Shown here one piece after another: positions 40,844-49,951 of a DNA stretch of 64,000 nt. The position numbers and the translations under genes were made by a program. Below the pieces are notes generated by a model that saw only the letters and a program-made list of their open reading frames with translations, ran no database searches and was not told where the DNA came from. The stretch lies in assembly GCF_033100115.1 (NCBI RefSeq), contig NZ_CP136910.1:5746647-5810646 (forward strand), read 5' to 3'. How positions within the stretch are numbered: position 1 is the stretch's first letter; every line of letters begins with the position of its first letter. The stretch comes from Anaerocolumna sp. AGMB13020. Lineage in GTDB: Bacteria > Bacillota > Clostridia > Lachnospirales > Lachnospiraceae.

Positions 40844-43135
40844 ATGATAAAGCTTTACGAGAAAGGTGCCTACGTCCTGAATGGCACAGAAGTATTTGAT
40901 GAAAGAGAAGTAACAAGTGATTTACTGGCAGCCAGGACCGGAGAAGTCTGTACGAAAGAAGAAGCCGCTAAACATACTCTGGCATATTCTATCTTAAAGG
41001 AACATAATACTTCCGGCAATATGGAGAAGTTAAAAATAAAATTTGATAAACTGACCTCACATGATATTACTTTTGTAGGAATCATACAGACTGCCAGAGC
41101 CAGCGGTTTGGAAAAGTTCCCGGTTCCTTATGTACTTACCAATTGTCATAACAGTTTATGTGCGGTAGGCGGTACCATTAACGAAGATGACCATATGTTT
41201 GGACTTTCCTGTGCCAAGAAATACGGCGGAATTTATGTACCTCCTCATCAGGCAGTGATCCATCAGTTTGCAAGAGAAATGCTTGCGGGCGGCGGTAAGA
41301 TGATTTTAGGTTCTGACAGCCATACACGTTACGGTGCCTTGGGAACTATGGCAGTAGGAGAAGGCGGACCTGAATTAGTAAAGCAGCTTTTAAACAGAAC
41401 TTATGATATTACTATGCCCGGGGTTGTAGGTGTATATCTGACCGGAGAGCCCAGGAAAGGTGTTGGTCCTCAGGATGTTGCCCTTGCAATTATTGGAGCA
41501 GTTTTTGAAAAAGGTTATGTTAACAATAAGATAATGGAATTTTTCGGAGATGGTGTAGGTAAGCTATCTGTGGATTTCCGAATCGGAATTGATGTAATGA
41601 CAACAGAAACTACCTGCCTATCCTCTGTCTGGACAACCGATTCTCAGGTAAAAGAATTCTATGAAATACATAACAGACCGGAAGATTACAAAGAACTTAC
41701 GCTTGACAAAACCGTATACTATGATGGTCTGATTTATGTGGATTTATCTGAGATTAAACCTATGATCGCAATGCCTTTTCATCCAAGCAATGTTTATACC
41801 ATCGATGAACTGAATGAAAATCTTTATGATGTATTATCAGAAGTAGAGAAGAAAGCAGCTATCAGCCTTGACAACAGCAATATTACATATAGTCTAAAGG
41901 AGAAAATACGAAATAACAGACTTTATGTGGATCAGGGAGTTATTGCCGGATGTGCCGGCGGCGGCTTTGAGAATATTTGCGATGCAACGGATATCTTAAA
42001 AGGAAAATATATCGGTGCAGATGAGTTCTCCTTAAGCGTTTATCCTGCCAGTCAGCCTGTGTATATGGAACTTGTGAAGAATGGTTCTGTGGCCAGCCTG
42101 ATGGAAACCGGTGCAACCATCAGAACTGCTTTCTGCGGTCCTTGTTTTGGTGCAGGAGATGTTCCCTCCAACAACAGTTTCAGTATCAGACATACAACCA
42201 GAAACTTTCCTAACAGAGAAGGCTCAAAGATCACCAGCGGACAGATTGCCTCTGTAGCATTGATGGATGCCAGATCAATTGCAGCTACCGCAGCGAATAA
42301 AGGTTACTTGACTTCAGCAGAAAATATTGATACAGAATTCCTTAAGCCCAAATATTACTTTGACAGTAAGATTTATGATAACCGTGTATATGATGGTACA
42401 AACAACCCTATTCCTGAAACGGAGATCAAGTTTGGTCCCGGAATTGTGGATTGGCCTGCTATGTCAGGACTTACGGAGCATATGGTTTTAAAGGTCGTAT
42501 CTGTAATTAAAGACCCTGTAACTACAACGGATGAACTTATTCCTTCCGGGGAGACGTCATCCTATCGTTCCAATCCGTTAGGACTTGCGGAATTTACCCT
42601 CTCAAGAAAAGATCCGGCTTATGTGGGACGTGCCAAGGAGATACAGTTGGCTGAAAAAGCCAGAATCAAAGGCGATAATATCTTTGAAGCTTGTGAGGAG
42701 TTAAAACCTGTTTATGAAGATATCCAAAAAGTATTTAACATAGACCCTCAACAGACGGAAATCGGCAGTGTGATCTATGCGGTGAAACCGGGAGACGGAT
42801 CTGCCAGAGAACAGGCGGCAAGCTGTCAGAAAGTTCTTGGCGGCTTTGCAAACATTGCGAAAGAATACGCTACAAAGAGATATCGTTCCAATTTGATTAA
42901 CTGGGGTATGCTTCCGTTCCTGTTACAGGAGTGTGAACTGCCTTTTGAAAATGGAGATTATCTGTTTGTAAAAGATATTAAAAAAGCTGTAATGGATAAG
43001 GCTGCTGAAATAAAAGCTTATGTAGTAGGAAAAGGCATGAAAGAGTTCTCGTTAAGACTCGGGGATCTGACCGATGACGAGAGAGAAATTATAGAAAAAG
43101 GCTGCCTGATTAATTATTACAGAAGTGAAAAGTAA
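40844..43135 (+). CDS. Aconitase-family hydratase
   Basis: The protein is a 763-residue [4Fe-4S] hydro-lyase. Cluster ligands are C370 (IAGCAGGG) and C431/C434 (FCGPCFGAG). Active-site-like [20 protein letters not shown] and the swivelling C-terminal domain (about 530-760, [17 protein letters not shown]) are present. The length and the order of motifs resemble the YbhJ-like branch annotated only as 'hydratase', rather than AcnA, AcnB or the small clostridial mitochondrial-type aconitase. Aconitase activity is therefore not certain. No citrate synthase or isocitrate dehydrogenase is adjacent; it is a single gene between a leader hairpin and a terminator. Confidence 0.85.
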   Translation: MIKLYEKGAYVLNGTEVFDEREVTSDLLAARTGEVCTKEEAAKHTLAYSILKEHNTSGNMEKLKIKFDKLTSHDITFVGIIQTARASGLEKFPVPYVLTNCHNSLCAVGGTINEDDHMFGLSCAKKYGGIYVPPHQAVIHQFAREMLAGGGKMILGSDSHTRYGALGTMAVGEGGPELVKQLLNRTYDITMPGVVGVYLTGEPRKGVGPQDVALAIIGAVFEKGYVNNKIMEFFGDGVGKLSVDFRIGIDVMTTETTCLSSVWTTDSQVKEFYEIHNRPEDYKELTLDKTVYYDGLIYVDLSEIKPMIAMPFHPSNVYTIDELNENLYDVLSEVEKKAAISLDNSNITYSLKEKIRNNRLYVDQGVIAGCAGGGFENICDATDILKGKYIGADEFSLSVYPASQPVYMELVKNGSVASLMETGATIRTAFCGPCFGAGDVPSNNSFSIRHTTRNFPNREGSKITSGQIASVALMDARSIAATAANKGYLTSAENIDTEFLKPKYYFDSKIYDNRVYDGTNNPIPETEIKFGPGIVDWPAMSGLTEHMVLKVVSVIKDPVTTTDELIPSGETSSYRSNPLGLAEFTLSRKDPAYVGRAKEIQLAEKARIKGDNIFEACEELKPVYEDIQKVFNIDPQQTEIGSVIYAVKPGDGSAREQAASCQKVLGGFANIAKEYATKRYRSNLINWGMLPFLLQECELPFENGDYLFVKDIKKAVMDKAAEIKAYVVGKGMKEFSLRLGDLTDDEREIIEKGCLINYYRSEK

Positions 43136-43150
43136 ATAAATTATTATATG

Positions 43151-43195
43151 ATAACCCCTGTAAGTTGTGTTTTTCAACTTAAATGGGGTTATTAT
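43151..43195 (+). terminator. Intrinsic terminator
   Basis: ATAACCCC (43151-43158) pairs with GGGGTTAT (43185-43192), with inner AAGTTG/CAACTT; T-rich 3' side. Confidence 0.8.
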
Positions 43196-43419
43196 ATTTA
43201 TTGGGTATTTGAAAGCTCATCACTTCGCTGGAATTTTCGGCCTGATAATTTGTTTTGATACAGCTAATTGAGGCTGTTTGGAACACAGTAAACATATTAT
43301 TTAACATTATTCATCTTCGGCTGGAAACATAGGAAGAACACGTTGCTTCTACAGACAGGCTGTGGTAAAATATGAGATTGAATACCTATACTATGAAATG
43401 TATAATCAGGAGTGAGTTT

Positions 43420-44259
43420 ATGAATAAAATAATTGATGGTAAGATGATAGCTGAACAGATCAAAAATGAAGTGAAAGAAGAAACAGCAAGGTTAAAAGAG
43501 CAGGGAGTAAGAGTCACCCTGGCGGTTGTTCAGGTGGGCAGTGATCCAGCCTCCGGTGTTTATGTGAAAAATAAAAAGAAGGCCTGCGAGTATGTAGGCT
43601 TTGAATCACTTTCTTATGAATTAAAGGAAGATACCTCCCAGGAAGAACTCCTTGCTTTAATTCGGGAATTGAATGAGAAGAAGGAAGTAAACGGAATTCT
43701 TGTTCAGCTTCCGTTACCTGCGCATATAAATGAGGATGTTATTATTAAGGCTATCTTACCGGCGAAAGATGTAGACGGCTTTCACCCTGAAAATGTAGGA
43801 TATTTAAGTACCGGTCAGAAGGGCTTCGTATCCTGTACACCGGCTGGTGTGATTGAACTGCTGAAACGCTCCGGAATTTCTATAAGCGGAAAAGAATGTG
43901 TGGTAATAGGCAGAAGCAACATTGTCGGTAAACCCATGGCGGCTCTTTTATTAAGAGAGGATGCAACCGTTACTATATGCCATTCAAGAACTTTGGATTT
44001 GAAGGCGGTTACAAAACGTGCGGATATTCTGGTAGCCGCCCTTGGAAAACCTAAGTTTATAACAAAAGATTATGTGAAAGAAGGCGCCTTTGTTATAGAT
44101 GTGGGAATTCACAGAGGTGCAGATAATAAGCTTTGCGGAGACGTTGACTTTGAAGATGTAATAGACCATGTCAGTGCTATAACACCTGTTCCGGGTGGCG
44201 TTGGTCCCATGACCATTGCCATGCTGATGAGAAACTGTTTGGAAAGTGCGAAAAAATAA
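43420..44259 (+). CDS. folD: Bifunctional methylenetetrahydrofolate dehydrogenase/cyclohydrolase
   Basis: The protein is a 279-residue enzyme of one-carbon metabolism that interconverts methylene-, methenyl- and formyl-THF with NADP. The signatures SDPASGVYVKNKKKACEYVG (with the catalytic Lys), GILVQLPLPAHI, KDVDGFHPENVG, the Rossmann VVIGRSNIVGKPMAALL and the C-terminal TPVPGGVGPMTIAML are all intact. The frame is open from 43372, but AGGAG at 43408-43412 sits 7 nt before ATG 43420. It is followed at 46 nt by a gene of unknown function, probably in the same operon. No riboswitch was recognised in the 230-bp leader. Confidence 0.97.
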   Translation: MNKIIDGKMIAEQIKNEVKEETARLKEQGVRVTLAVVQVGSDPASGVYVKNKKKACEYVGFESLSYELKEDTSQEELLALIRELNEKKEVNGILVQLPLPAHINEDVIIKAILPAKDVDGFHPENVGYLSTGQKGFVSCTPAGVIELLKRSGISISGKECVVIGRSNIVGKPMAALLLREDATVTICHSRTLDLKAVTKRADILVAALGKPKFITKDYVKEGAFVIDVGIHRGADNKLCGDVDFEDVIDHVSAITPVPGGVGPMTIAMLMRNCLESAKK

Positions 44260-44305
44260 GGTTCCACTGATATCATAAAAAGTGAAGAAGAAAGGTTGAA
44301 CAATT

Positions 44306-44947
44306 ATGACAGGCAGTAACCATATTATAAAGGACGGAACCAGCTATATGGTTCTGAAATATGAAGACAGTCCCTATGTGCCAGCGGATTTCTGTATTTA
44401 CCCGGTATGGGAAAAGGATAAGAACTTTCAATACAGCGGAAATCTTGAGATAAAGGAATACCAGTTGTATCTAAGAGATCTATCCGTCTTTTGTGACCGT
44501 AATTTCCCCGAAATTGGTGATATTAAACCCACGATCAGTGAGATAAGTTATGGTATTACCCATGCGAGTTACGAGGGAATCCATATACCACTTAAATTCA
44601 CCGGAGGGTTAATTGCTGGAAACGGACTTATAAAAGAATATGATACCGGTATGATCTGCTCAGGACGTTATTATGAACCGCTGCACTGTTATCAGGCAGT
44701 GGTAGAGCTGATCTTTCAGGATGGAAGGCTGGTAACGGAAATAGATCATAGCAAAGCTATGGCGAGAATCAGAAAGAACCTGGATCTGGGGCTGCGATCT
44801 CTTGAAAAAGAAAGAGATGTAAAATGTATCAGGCATTTCATAAAGACTTCTTTTATAGGAGATTATGAACATCCGGGAAAACATAAGAAAATAAAACTCA
44901 TAAATATCAATAACTATATTAAGAAGCTCAAAAAAGTAACAGAATAA
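44306..44947 (+). CDS. Hypothetical protein downstream of folD
   Basis: This 213-residue soluble protein has no signal peptide and no nucleotide-binding motif. It is mixed alpha/beta, with aromatic-rich strands (DFCIYPVWEKDKNFQYSG, ICSGRYYEPLHCYQ) and a Lys-rich C-terminus (HPGKHKKIKLININNYIKK) that could bind nucleic acid or lipid headgroups. I believe it belongs to a family confined to Lachnospiraceae-type Clostridia but cannot name it from sequence alone. Co-transcription with folD is likely (46-nt gap, AAAGG before the ATG). A strong terminator follows. Confidence 0.75.
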   Translation: MTGSNHIIKDGTSYMVLKYEDSPYVPADFCIYPVWEKDKNFQYSGNLEIKEYQLYLRDLSVFCDRNFPEIGDIKPTISEISYGITHASYEGIHIPLKFTGGLIAGNGLIKEYDTGMICSGRYYEPLHCYQAVVELIFQDGRLVTEIDHSKAMARIRKNLDLGLRSLEKERDVKCIRHFIKTSFIGDYEHPGKHKKIKLININNYIKKLKKVTE

Positions 44948-44960
44948 TAAGGCATAAAAA

Positions 44961-45002
44961 AGGTGTGTTCAAAAGCGGTGTTTGCTTTTTGGACACACCT
45001 GT
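44961..45002 (+). terminator. Intrinsic terminator
   Basis: AGGTGTGT (44961-44968) pairs with ACACACCT (44993-45000), inner AAAAGC/GCTTTT (44971-44976 with 44984-44989). The 3' side is GTTT, so U-poor. Confidence 0.75.
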
Positions 45003-45108
45003 TTCGAAAGGATGATATATCACGTTAACGAAAAAATTAAAATCTCATTATCTTACAATACTTGAGAAAGAAGATAAGGTTACGGCCAAAGAACTGAAAG
45101 AATTTTTA

Positions 45109-45810
45109 GTGCTTTATGAAAAAGAATCACAAGGAAGAATTATCTTTAGCCCAAATCACTTACTTGAGCTCTATTTATATCAATATTATATTGAAAGTGA
45201 AGGCTTTGAAATAATCGATTTGAAAATTCATGCTTTATATCGGCTTATGGCGGATAAATACAGCAAAAAGGACAGGGTTCAGGAAGCAATTGAACTTTTT
45301 GGAAAATCACTTGCTGTTAATCCTTTGGATATAGAGACCCGATACGGGTTAGCGAAAATGTACCGCAGAACCGGTAAGTGGGATTTGCTGTATAAAACAG
45401 CAGAGGAGCTGTATCCCTTTTGCTATACCACCAGTGATTTAAGCAGATATTATCGAATTCTCGGTGAGTATTATCTTGAAACCTACAAACCGGAAGTTTC
45501 AGTGGCAGCTTATACCTATAGTAATTTTTTCAACCCAACTGAAACTGCCGATAAAGAGATTCGATTCCTGGAAAAAGCACAGAATAAGAAATTTGCTTTT
45601 AATAATATACAAGAGCTGCAGAATATTCTAATGAAAGAGGGTATCCCCTTGGGAGGAAAAAATGAAACCCTTGGTATCTTGTATAAGACAGGTATGCAGG
45701 AAATGGAAAAGAATAATACGGAATACGCCTGTTATCTTTTACTGTTTTTGTACCAGCTTACAAAAGATGAAGAAACAGGTGAAATATTAAAGAATTTCAA
45801 CTTGGTTTAA
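45109..45810 (+). CDS. TPR-like protein (probably starting upstream at a non-standard codon)
   Basis: The protein is 233 residues from GTG 45109. It is helical: RVQEAIELFGKSLAVNP and IETRYGLAKMYRRTGKWDLL are TPR motifs (about 58-95), followed by further helix pairs. The frame is open upstream to 45016 and codes for a plausible amphipathic helix, LTKKLKSHYLTILEKEDKVT. AAAGGA (45007-45012) sits 9 nt before an ACG codon at 45022 exactly where an ATG would be expected, while GTG 45109 has only a weak GAAAG. The true start is thus probably 45022 (ACG) or nearby. It acts as a scaffold or adaptor; no partner is evident. Confidence 0.7.
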   Translation: MLYEKESQGRIIFSPNHLLELYLYQYYIESEGFEIIDLKIHALYRLMADKYSKKDRVQEAIELFGKSLAVNPLDIETRYGLAKMYRRTGKWDLLYKTAEELYPFCYTTSDLSRYYRILGEYYLETYKPEVSVAAYTYSNFFNPTETADKEIRFLEKAQNKKFAFNNIQELQNILMKEGIPLGGKNETLGILYKTGMQEMEKNNTEYACYLLLFLYQLTKDEETGEILKNFNLV

Positions 45811-45894
45811 TCGAAAGCTCTAATAGCTGAAGAGCTGACTGCTAGAGCCGGATGATGAATTAGTAAGTAGTGATAACTCTTTTCTCAAAATAAA

Positions 45895-45920
45895 AATGCG
45901 GACTCCGAAGAATCCGCATT
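45895..45920. terminator. Convergent terminator
   Basis: AATGCGGA (45895-45902) pairs with TCCGCATT (45913-45920). The minus strand continues TTTATTTT, so it chiefly ends the minus-strand gene at 45934. Confidence 0.8.
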
Positions 45921-45933
45921 ATGACTTAAAGTA

Positions 45934-47544
45934 TTATTCTGTTATTTCATCTACAGTATTGTAGCTGGAACCAGCGTTGTAGGAGAAGCTAATGGAATCG
46001 CCAACATTATATTTAATAATTTGAGGGAATTTAGAAACATTAACATCAAAAATCTCATCATTTCCCTGAAGCAGTATATAGTAGTGGGAATTTCCGTCTA
46101 TAACCACATCGGAAATTTTACTGATATAACCGCTTATAGTAAGCTGAGCTCCGGTTTCCTCCGTAATGATATTATCATCTCTTAATTTTGCCAGATATAA
46201 TTTCTCACATTCCTTAATGGTTTCTGCAGTGGCAACAATCTGATATCTGGAGATATTAACCATGGCATAGCTCTTAACAAGTCCCGCAGCATCTTTTAAT
46301 GCAATAAAGTAGGTGGGTTCTCCTCCAATATTTAATAGAAGAGGGAAGGTTGCTGTATAACCAAGATGCTGTACCTGACCTTCAGCAGAAGCCATAGCGG
46401 AGTATTCTTCCGCACCGGGGATAGGATAATATCTTGTCTCCGCTGTTCGCTGATTCATAAGGACAAAACCTACGTTGGATTCATCACCACCTACGGAAGT
46501 AATACCAGTATATACCCAGACATCATCTTCCAGTGCCAGATAATTATAGCCTTCCGTAGTTTTTAAGGAGTCCTTCTGACTGAAAACAGAGTTAAAATAA
46601 CCATGTTTTAAGGTGCCGTAATAATTATATTGACTGATTAACAACTCTGCGGAATAAACACGATCCACCCATTGGGGCACTTCGGAGACCTTATAGTTGG
46701 TAAGATCACCTGTAACGGCATTTACAAGAATAACTCTGCCAACGGTTTCACCACCGAACAAACCAATAGTATAATCCTTAACAGGGCATACCCAGTATGG
46801 AACTCCTGCTTCATCAATTTCAAAATTATAAGAAGAAAAAACGTAAGTAGGATAATGGAATCTTAGATAACGGGGTAAATATCTGCCGAAATGATCGGAC
46901 ATGGAATATTTTATTCCCTCGGAAAGCTTAACAAGTTCCACATTTTCTGTTGCCATATCGATTCGCATATAGGCTGGAATACCATCACCTTTGTTTGTAA
47001 GCCATTTAATAGTGTTTCCGTATTCCAAAGGAGTAACACGGGTTGGCGCACCTTGATAATTGATCTGGGTATAATTGTCTGCTACCTCAAACTGGGATAC
47101 ATATTCTGTTATGCTTCCCATTTTTCTGGAGCCTAAAAGACTTGCAGAATCTTTGTCAAGTACAGGAATCTCTGAATAAGAGATTTCTTCGATATCAGTC
47201 TTAAAAGCTCCTTCATTAACCGTTAAAAGCTTCTGATATTTACCGGAGTTAATAATAGGGGAGGAAAGCAAGGAGCCGGCAATATAAAATACAACTACGA
47301 TTAATGTAATTCCGACGGATATCTTAACCGGCATACCAGCAATCAAATCTTGAACTGAATGGACACTTCGGCTTTTGTTGGTGGCAAAACCAATGATGAC
47401 AGTTAATAGGATCAGAGCTGTTATCACAAATATCCAAAAACCATGAGAATGGATGTTTACAGCAGGAAGTGTTGCATAATAATAACAAAATACCAGAACG
47501 AAGAAGGATAATAATCCAATAATAATATTTCTTGTTTTTTTCAT
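45934..47544 (-). CDS. Membrane protein with large extracytoplasmic domain, function unknown
   Basis: This 536-residue protein has three N-terminal helices (about 7-28, 35-53, 75-95) followed by a large extracytoplasmic beta-rich region of some 440 residues (QINYQGAPTRVTPLEYGNTIKWL; FNFEIDEAGVPYWVCPVKDYTIGLFGG; GRVILVNAVTGDLTNYKVSEVPQWVDRVY). The C-terminal stretch (about 465-530) looks like an OB-type strand set (LTISGYISKISDVVIDG). Relatives are annotated only as hypothetical in Clostridia. AAAGG precedes the ATG. A sensor or cell-envelope role is a guess from topology. It is a single gene, divergent from rimO. Confidence 0.75.
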   Translation of the reverse strand: MKKTRNIIIGLLSFFVLVFCYYYATLPAVNIHSHGFWIFVITALILLTVIIGFATNKSRSVHSVQDLIAGMPVKISVGITLIVVVFYIAGSLLSSPIINSGKYQKLLTVNEGAFKTDIEEISYSEIPVLDKDSASLLGSRKMGSITEYVSQFEVADNYTQINYQGAPTRVTPLEYGNTIKWLTNKGDGIPAYMRIDMATENVELVKLSEGIKYSMSDHFGRYLPRYLRFHYPTYVFSSYNFEIDEAGVPYWVCPVKDYTIGLFGGETVGRVILVNAVTGDLTNYKVSEVPQWVDRVYSAELLISQYNYYGTLKHGYFNSVFSQKDSLKTTEGYNYLALEDDVWVYTGITSVGGDESNVGFVLMNQRTAETRYYPIPGAEEYSAMASAEGQVQHLGYTATFPLLLNIGGEPTYFIALKDAAGLVKSYAMVNISRYQIVATAETIKECEKLYLAKLRDDNIITEETGAQLTISGYISKISDVVIDGNSHYYILLQGNDEIFDVNVSKFPQIIKYNVGDSISFSYNAGSSYNTVDEITE

Positions 47545-47718
47545 ATACCATAACCTTTCGTTTAATTTCTTCTATCTTAACAAATAAAGGATAAAAGTCA
47601 ATTATAATCAGATTAAAATTTGCAAAAGATTAAATAATAATAAAAATGTTTCCTTTTCAGCAAAAAGCTGTTAAAATGTCAAAGGTAACATTTAGTATAC
47701 AAATATTTGGAGGTATGA

Positions 47719-49080
47719 ATGAATATATTTTTTGTTTCACTGGGTTGCGATAAAAATCTGGTGGACAGTGAGATAATGCTTGGAATAATTAAGGAATATG
47801 GTTTTACCATAACCGATGAGGAGGATAAAGCGGATATTATAATTGTGAATACCTGCTGCTTTATCAATGACGCAAAAGAAGAAAGTATTAATACTATCCT
47901 TGAAATGGGGCAGTATAAGAAAACAGGAATATTAAAAGGCCTTATAGTTACAGGATGTCTGGCACAGCGATATAAGGAAGATATCTTAAATGAGATACCT
48001 GAAGTGGATGCGGTAGTCGGTACAAAAAGATATGAGGAAATAGCAACTGTAATTGAAGATGTATTAAATGGAAGCAAGTCCGTTAAAGTGGAAGAAACTG
48101 CCACAGCAACTGTGCAGACAGAAAAACATAAACGTATTAATACTACTGGGGGGTACTTCTCCTATTTAAAGATTGCCGAGGGCTGTAATAAATACTGTAC
48201 CTATTGTATCATTCCTAAAATCAGAGGCAACTATCAGAGCAGACCAATGGAAGAAGTGCTTGAAGAAGCGAAAGACCTGGCGGATAATGGGGTGAAAGAA
48301 TTGATTCTGGTTGCCCAGGAGACTACACTTTACGGAAAAGACCTTTTCGGTGAAAAGAAACTTCCGGAGCTCTTAAGACAATTATGTAAGATTGAAGGAA
48401 TTGAATGGATTCGAATCCTTTATTGCTATCCTGAAGAGATTACCAAAGAACTGATAGAAGTAATCAAGACTGAAAAGAAAATCTGTCATTATCTTGATAT
48501 GCCTATCCAGCATGCCAGCGATAATGTATTAAAGAAAATGGGCAGAAGAACCAGCAAAGCGGAACTGGTTCAGAAGGTACAGGAACTCAGAAAAGAAATT
48601 CCTGATATTGCCCTTAGAACTACCTTGATAACAGGTTTTCCGGGAGAGACGGAAGAAGACCATGAAGAGCTGAAAAGCTTTGTGGAGGAAATGGGATTTG
48701 ACAGATTGGGTGTATTTACTTATTCAAAAGAAGAGGATACGCCTGCTGCTAAAATGCCTTCCCAGATAAAAAAAGCAGTAAAAGTAAAACGTCAGAAAGA
48801 GATTATGGCCTTACAGCAGAAAATCGCTTTTGAGAAAGCCGAGGAAAAAGTCGGCAACAGATTAAACGTACTAATTGAAGGCAAACTCCCGGAGGAAGCC
48901 ATTGAGGAATACGGAATGGAAGACGGGAATGTCTATATTGGAAGGACCTATATGGATGCTCCTAATGTGGATGGTTATATTTTTATACCTACAAGAGCAG
49001 AAATTATGTCAGGCGAAATCGTTGAAGCTGTGGTTACTGATGCGAAAGGATATGATTTAATTGGTGAACTGGTTCACTAG
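47719..49080 (+). CDS. rimO: Ribosomal protein S12 methylthiotransferase
   Basis: The protein is a 453-residue radical-SAM enzyme that methylthiolates Asp of ribosomal protein S12. The N-terminal MTTase domain has C10 (SLGCDKN, diagnostic of RimO over MiaB), C46 and C80. The radical-SAM cluster is C156-x3-C160-x2-C163 (GCNKYCTYC). A TRAM-like domain closes the protein (about 385-453). GGAGG lies before the ATG. It begins the housekeeping run rimO-pgsA-cinA, an order common in Clostridia. 212 bp separate it from pgsA, including a structured leader. Confidence 0.97.
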   Translation: MNIFFVSLGCDKNLVDSEIMLGIIKEYGFTITDEEDKADIIIVNTCCFINDAKEESINTILEMGQYKKTGILKGLIVTGCLAQRYKEDILNEIPEVDAVVGTKRYEEIATVIEDVLNGSKSVKVEETATATVQTEKHKRINTTGGYFSYLKIAEGCNKYCTYCIIPKIRGNYQSRPMEEVLEEAKDLADNGVKELILVAQETTLYGKDLFGEKKLPELLRQLCKIEGIEWIRILYCYPEEITKELIEVIKTEKKICHYLDMPIQHASDNVLKKMGRRTSKAELVQKVQELRKEIPDIALRTTLITGFPGETEEDHEELKSFVEEMGFDRLGVFTYSKEEDTPAAKMPSQIKKAVKVKRQKEIMALQQKIAFEKAEEKVGNRLNVLIEGKLPEEAIEEYGMEDGNVYIGRTYMDAPNVDGYIFIPTRAEIMSGEIVEAVVTDAKGYDLIGELVH

Positions 49081-49203
49081 TCGATGAATTTCGGACGAAA
49101 AAGAACCGTTTCTAATTTATACGAATATTCTGTATTTAAAAAAGATTTTTTCAGCCACGATTTGTGTTATAAAATCAAAGAGTTAATAACATGAAAGGAG
49201 TTA

Positions 49204-49294
49204 GGTTGAAAAATAAATGCTTCAACCGCAAGTTTGTGCTTGCGTACCACAAACTTGGTATGCGCAAAGAGTGTGCGCAAGAATAGAGGTTAAA
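49204..49294 (+). promoter_or_regulatory. Structured leader before pgsA (probable third member of the leader family)
   Basis: GGTTGAA/TTCAACC (49204-49210 with 49221-49227); then two competing stems, CGCAAG/CTTGCG (49227-49232 with 49239-49244) and AAGTTTGTG/CACAAACTT (49230-49238 with 49248-49256); then TGCGCA/TGCGCA (49261-49266 with 49274-49279); then AGAGG and the ATG at 49295. The logic matches copies A and B, but primary sequence does not. Confidence 0.45.
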
Positions 49295-49834
49295 ATGAAT
49301 CTGCCGAATAAAATTACAATAGCAAGGGCATGTATGATTCCAGTATTTTTGATTTTCTTTTTAATACCCGGTATACCTGGCGGTAAATATGCTGCTGGTG
49401 TCATCTTTATTGTTGCATCCTTATCCGATGCACTTGATGGATATCTGGCAAGAAAGCATAACCTTGTTACCAACTTTGGTAAGTTTGCAGATCCTCTTGC
49501 AGACAAATTATTAGTCTGTGCTGCACTTATCTGTTTTGTTGAGCTTAAGCTTGTACCGGCTTGGATTATCGTCGTAATTATTTCAAGGGAATTTATTATC
49601 AGCGGTTTCCGTCTGGTGGCATCTGATAATGGTGTAGTAATTGCTGCAAGTAATATAGCAAAGTTTAAGACAACAGCACAAATGATTATGGCGGTTTTAC
49701 TGATATTCCATTTTGATAATCCCATCTTACTTGTGCTGGAACAGGTATTTATCTATCTGTCTCTTTTATTGACAGTGGTATCTTTGCTGGATTATCTCTA
49801 TAAGAATAGAAAAGTTCTTACAGAACAAAAGTAG
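49295..49834 (+). CDS. pgsA: CDP-diacylglycerol-glycerol-3-phosphate 3-phosphatidyltransferase
   Basis: The protein is a 179-residue membrane enzyme that makes phosphatidylglycerophosphate, the precursor of phosphatidylglycerol and cardiolipin. The CDP-alcohol phosphotransferase motif D-G-x2-A-R-x8-G-x3-D-x3-D is complete (LDGYLARKHNLVTNFGKFAD and LAD). About five helices are visible. The frame runs from ATG 49217 through the leader structure, but AGAGG 5 nt before ATG 49295 and the family N-terminus MNLPNKITIARA fix the start. It lies between rimO and cinA in the usual clostridial order. Confidence 0.96.
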   Translation: MNLPNKITIARACMIPVFLIFFLIPGIPGGKYAAGVIFIVASLSDALDGYLARKHNLVTNFGKFADPLADKLLVCAALICFVELKLVPAWIIVVIISREFIISGFRLVASDNGVVIAASNIAKFKTTAQMIMAVLLIFHFDNPILLVLEQVFIYLSLLLTVVSLLDYLYKNRKVLTEQK

Positions 49835-49852
49835 ACAATTAGTGGATAAGAA

Positions 49853-49951
49853 GGAAAGCATATTAGAAAGGTTGCCACGATGTGAATCTTTCATGCTTTT
49901 CATTGGTGGTGGTATCACAGACAAATCTGTGATATGCAATGGGGGTATAAT
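49853..49951 (+). promoter_or_regulatory. Structured leader element, copy B (before cinA)
   Basis: This is the homologue of copy A. GGAAAGCAT (49853-49861) can pair with ATGCTTTTC (49893-49901, one G-U). GCCAC (49874-49878) pairs with GTGGT (49906-49910) in an interleaved position. The hairpin TATCACAG/CTGTGATA (49913-49934) has a 6-nt loop as in copy A and one compensated base pair (A-T for G-C). The tail TGCAATGGGGGT supplies the ribosome site for ATG 49952. Confidence 0.6.

Noticed and set aside
43196..43419. Riboswitch (THF or ZTP) before folD
   Set aside because: None of the conserved core bases of those classes could be found.
49934..49951. cinA starting at ATG 49934
   Set aside because: That ATG is in the 3' arm/tail of the leader element; the GGGGG site and family N-terminus place the start at 49952.
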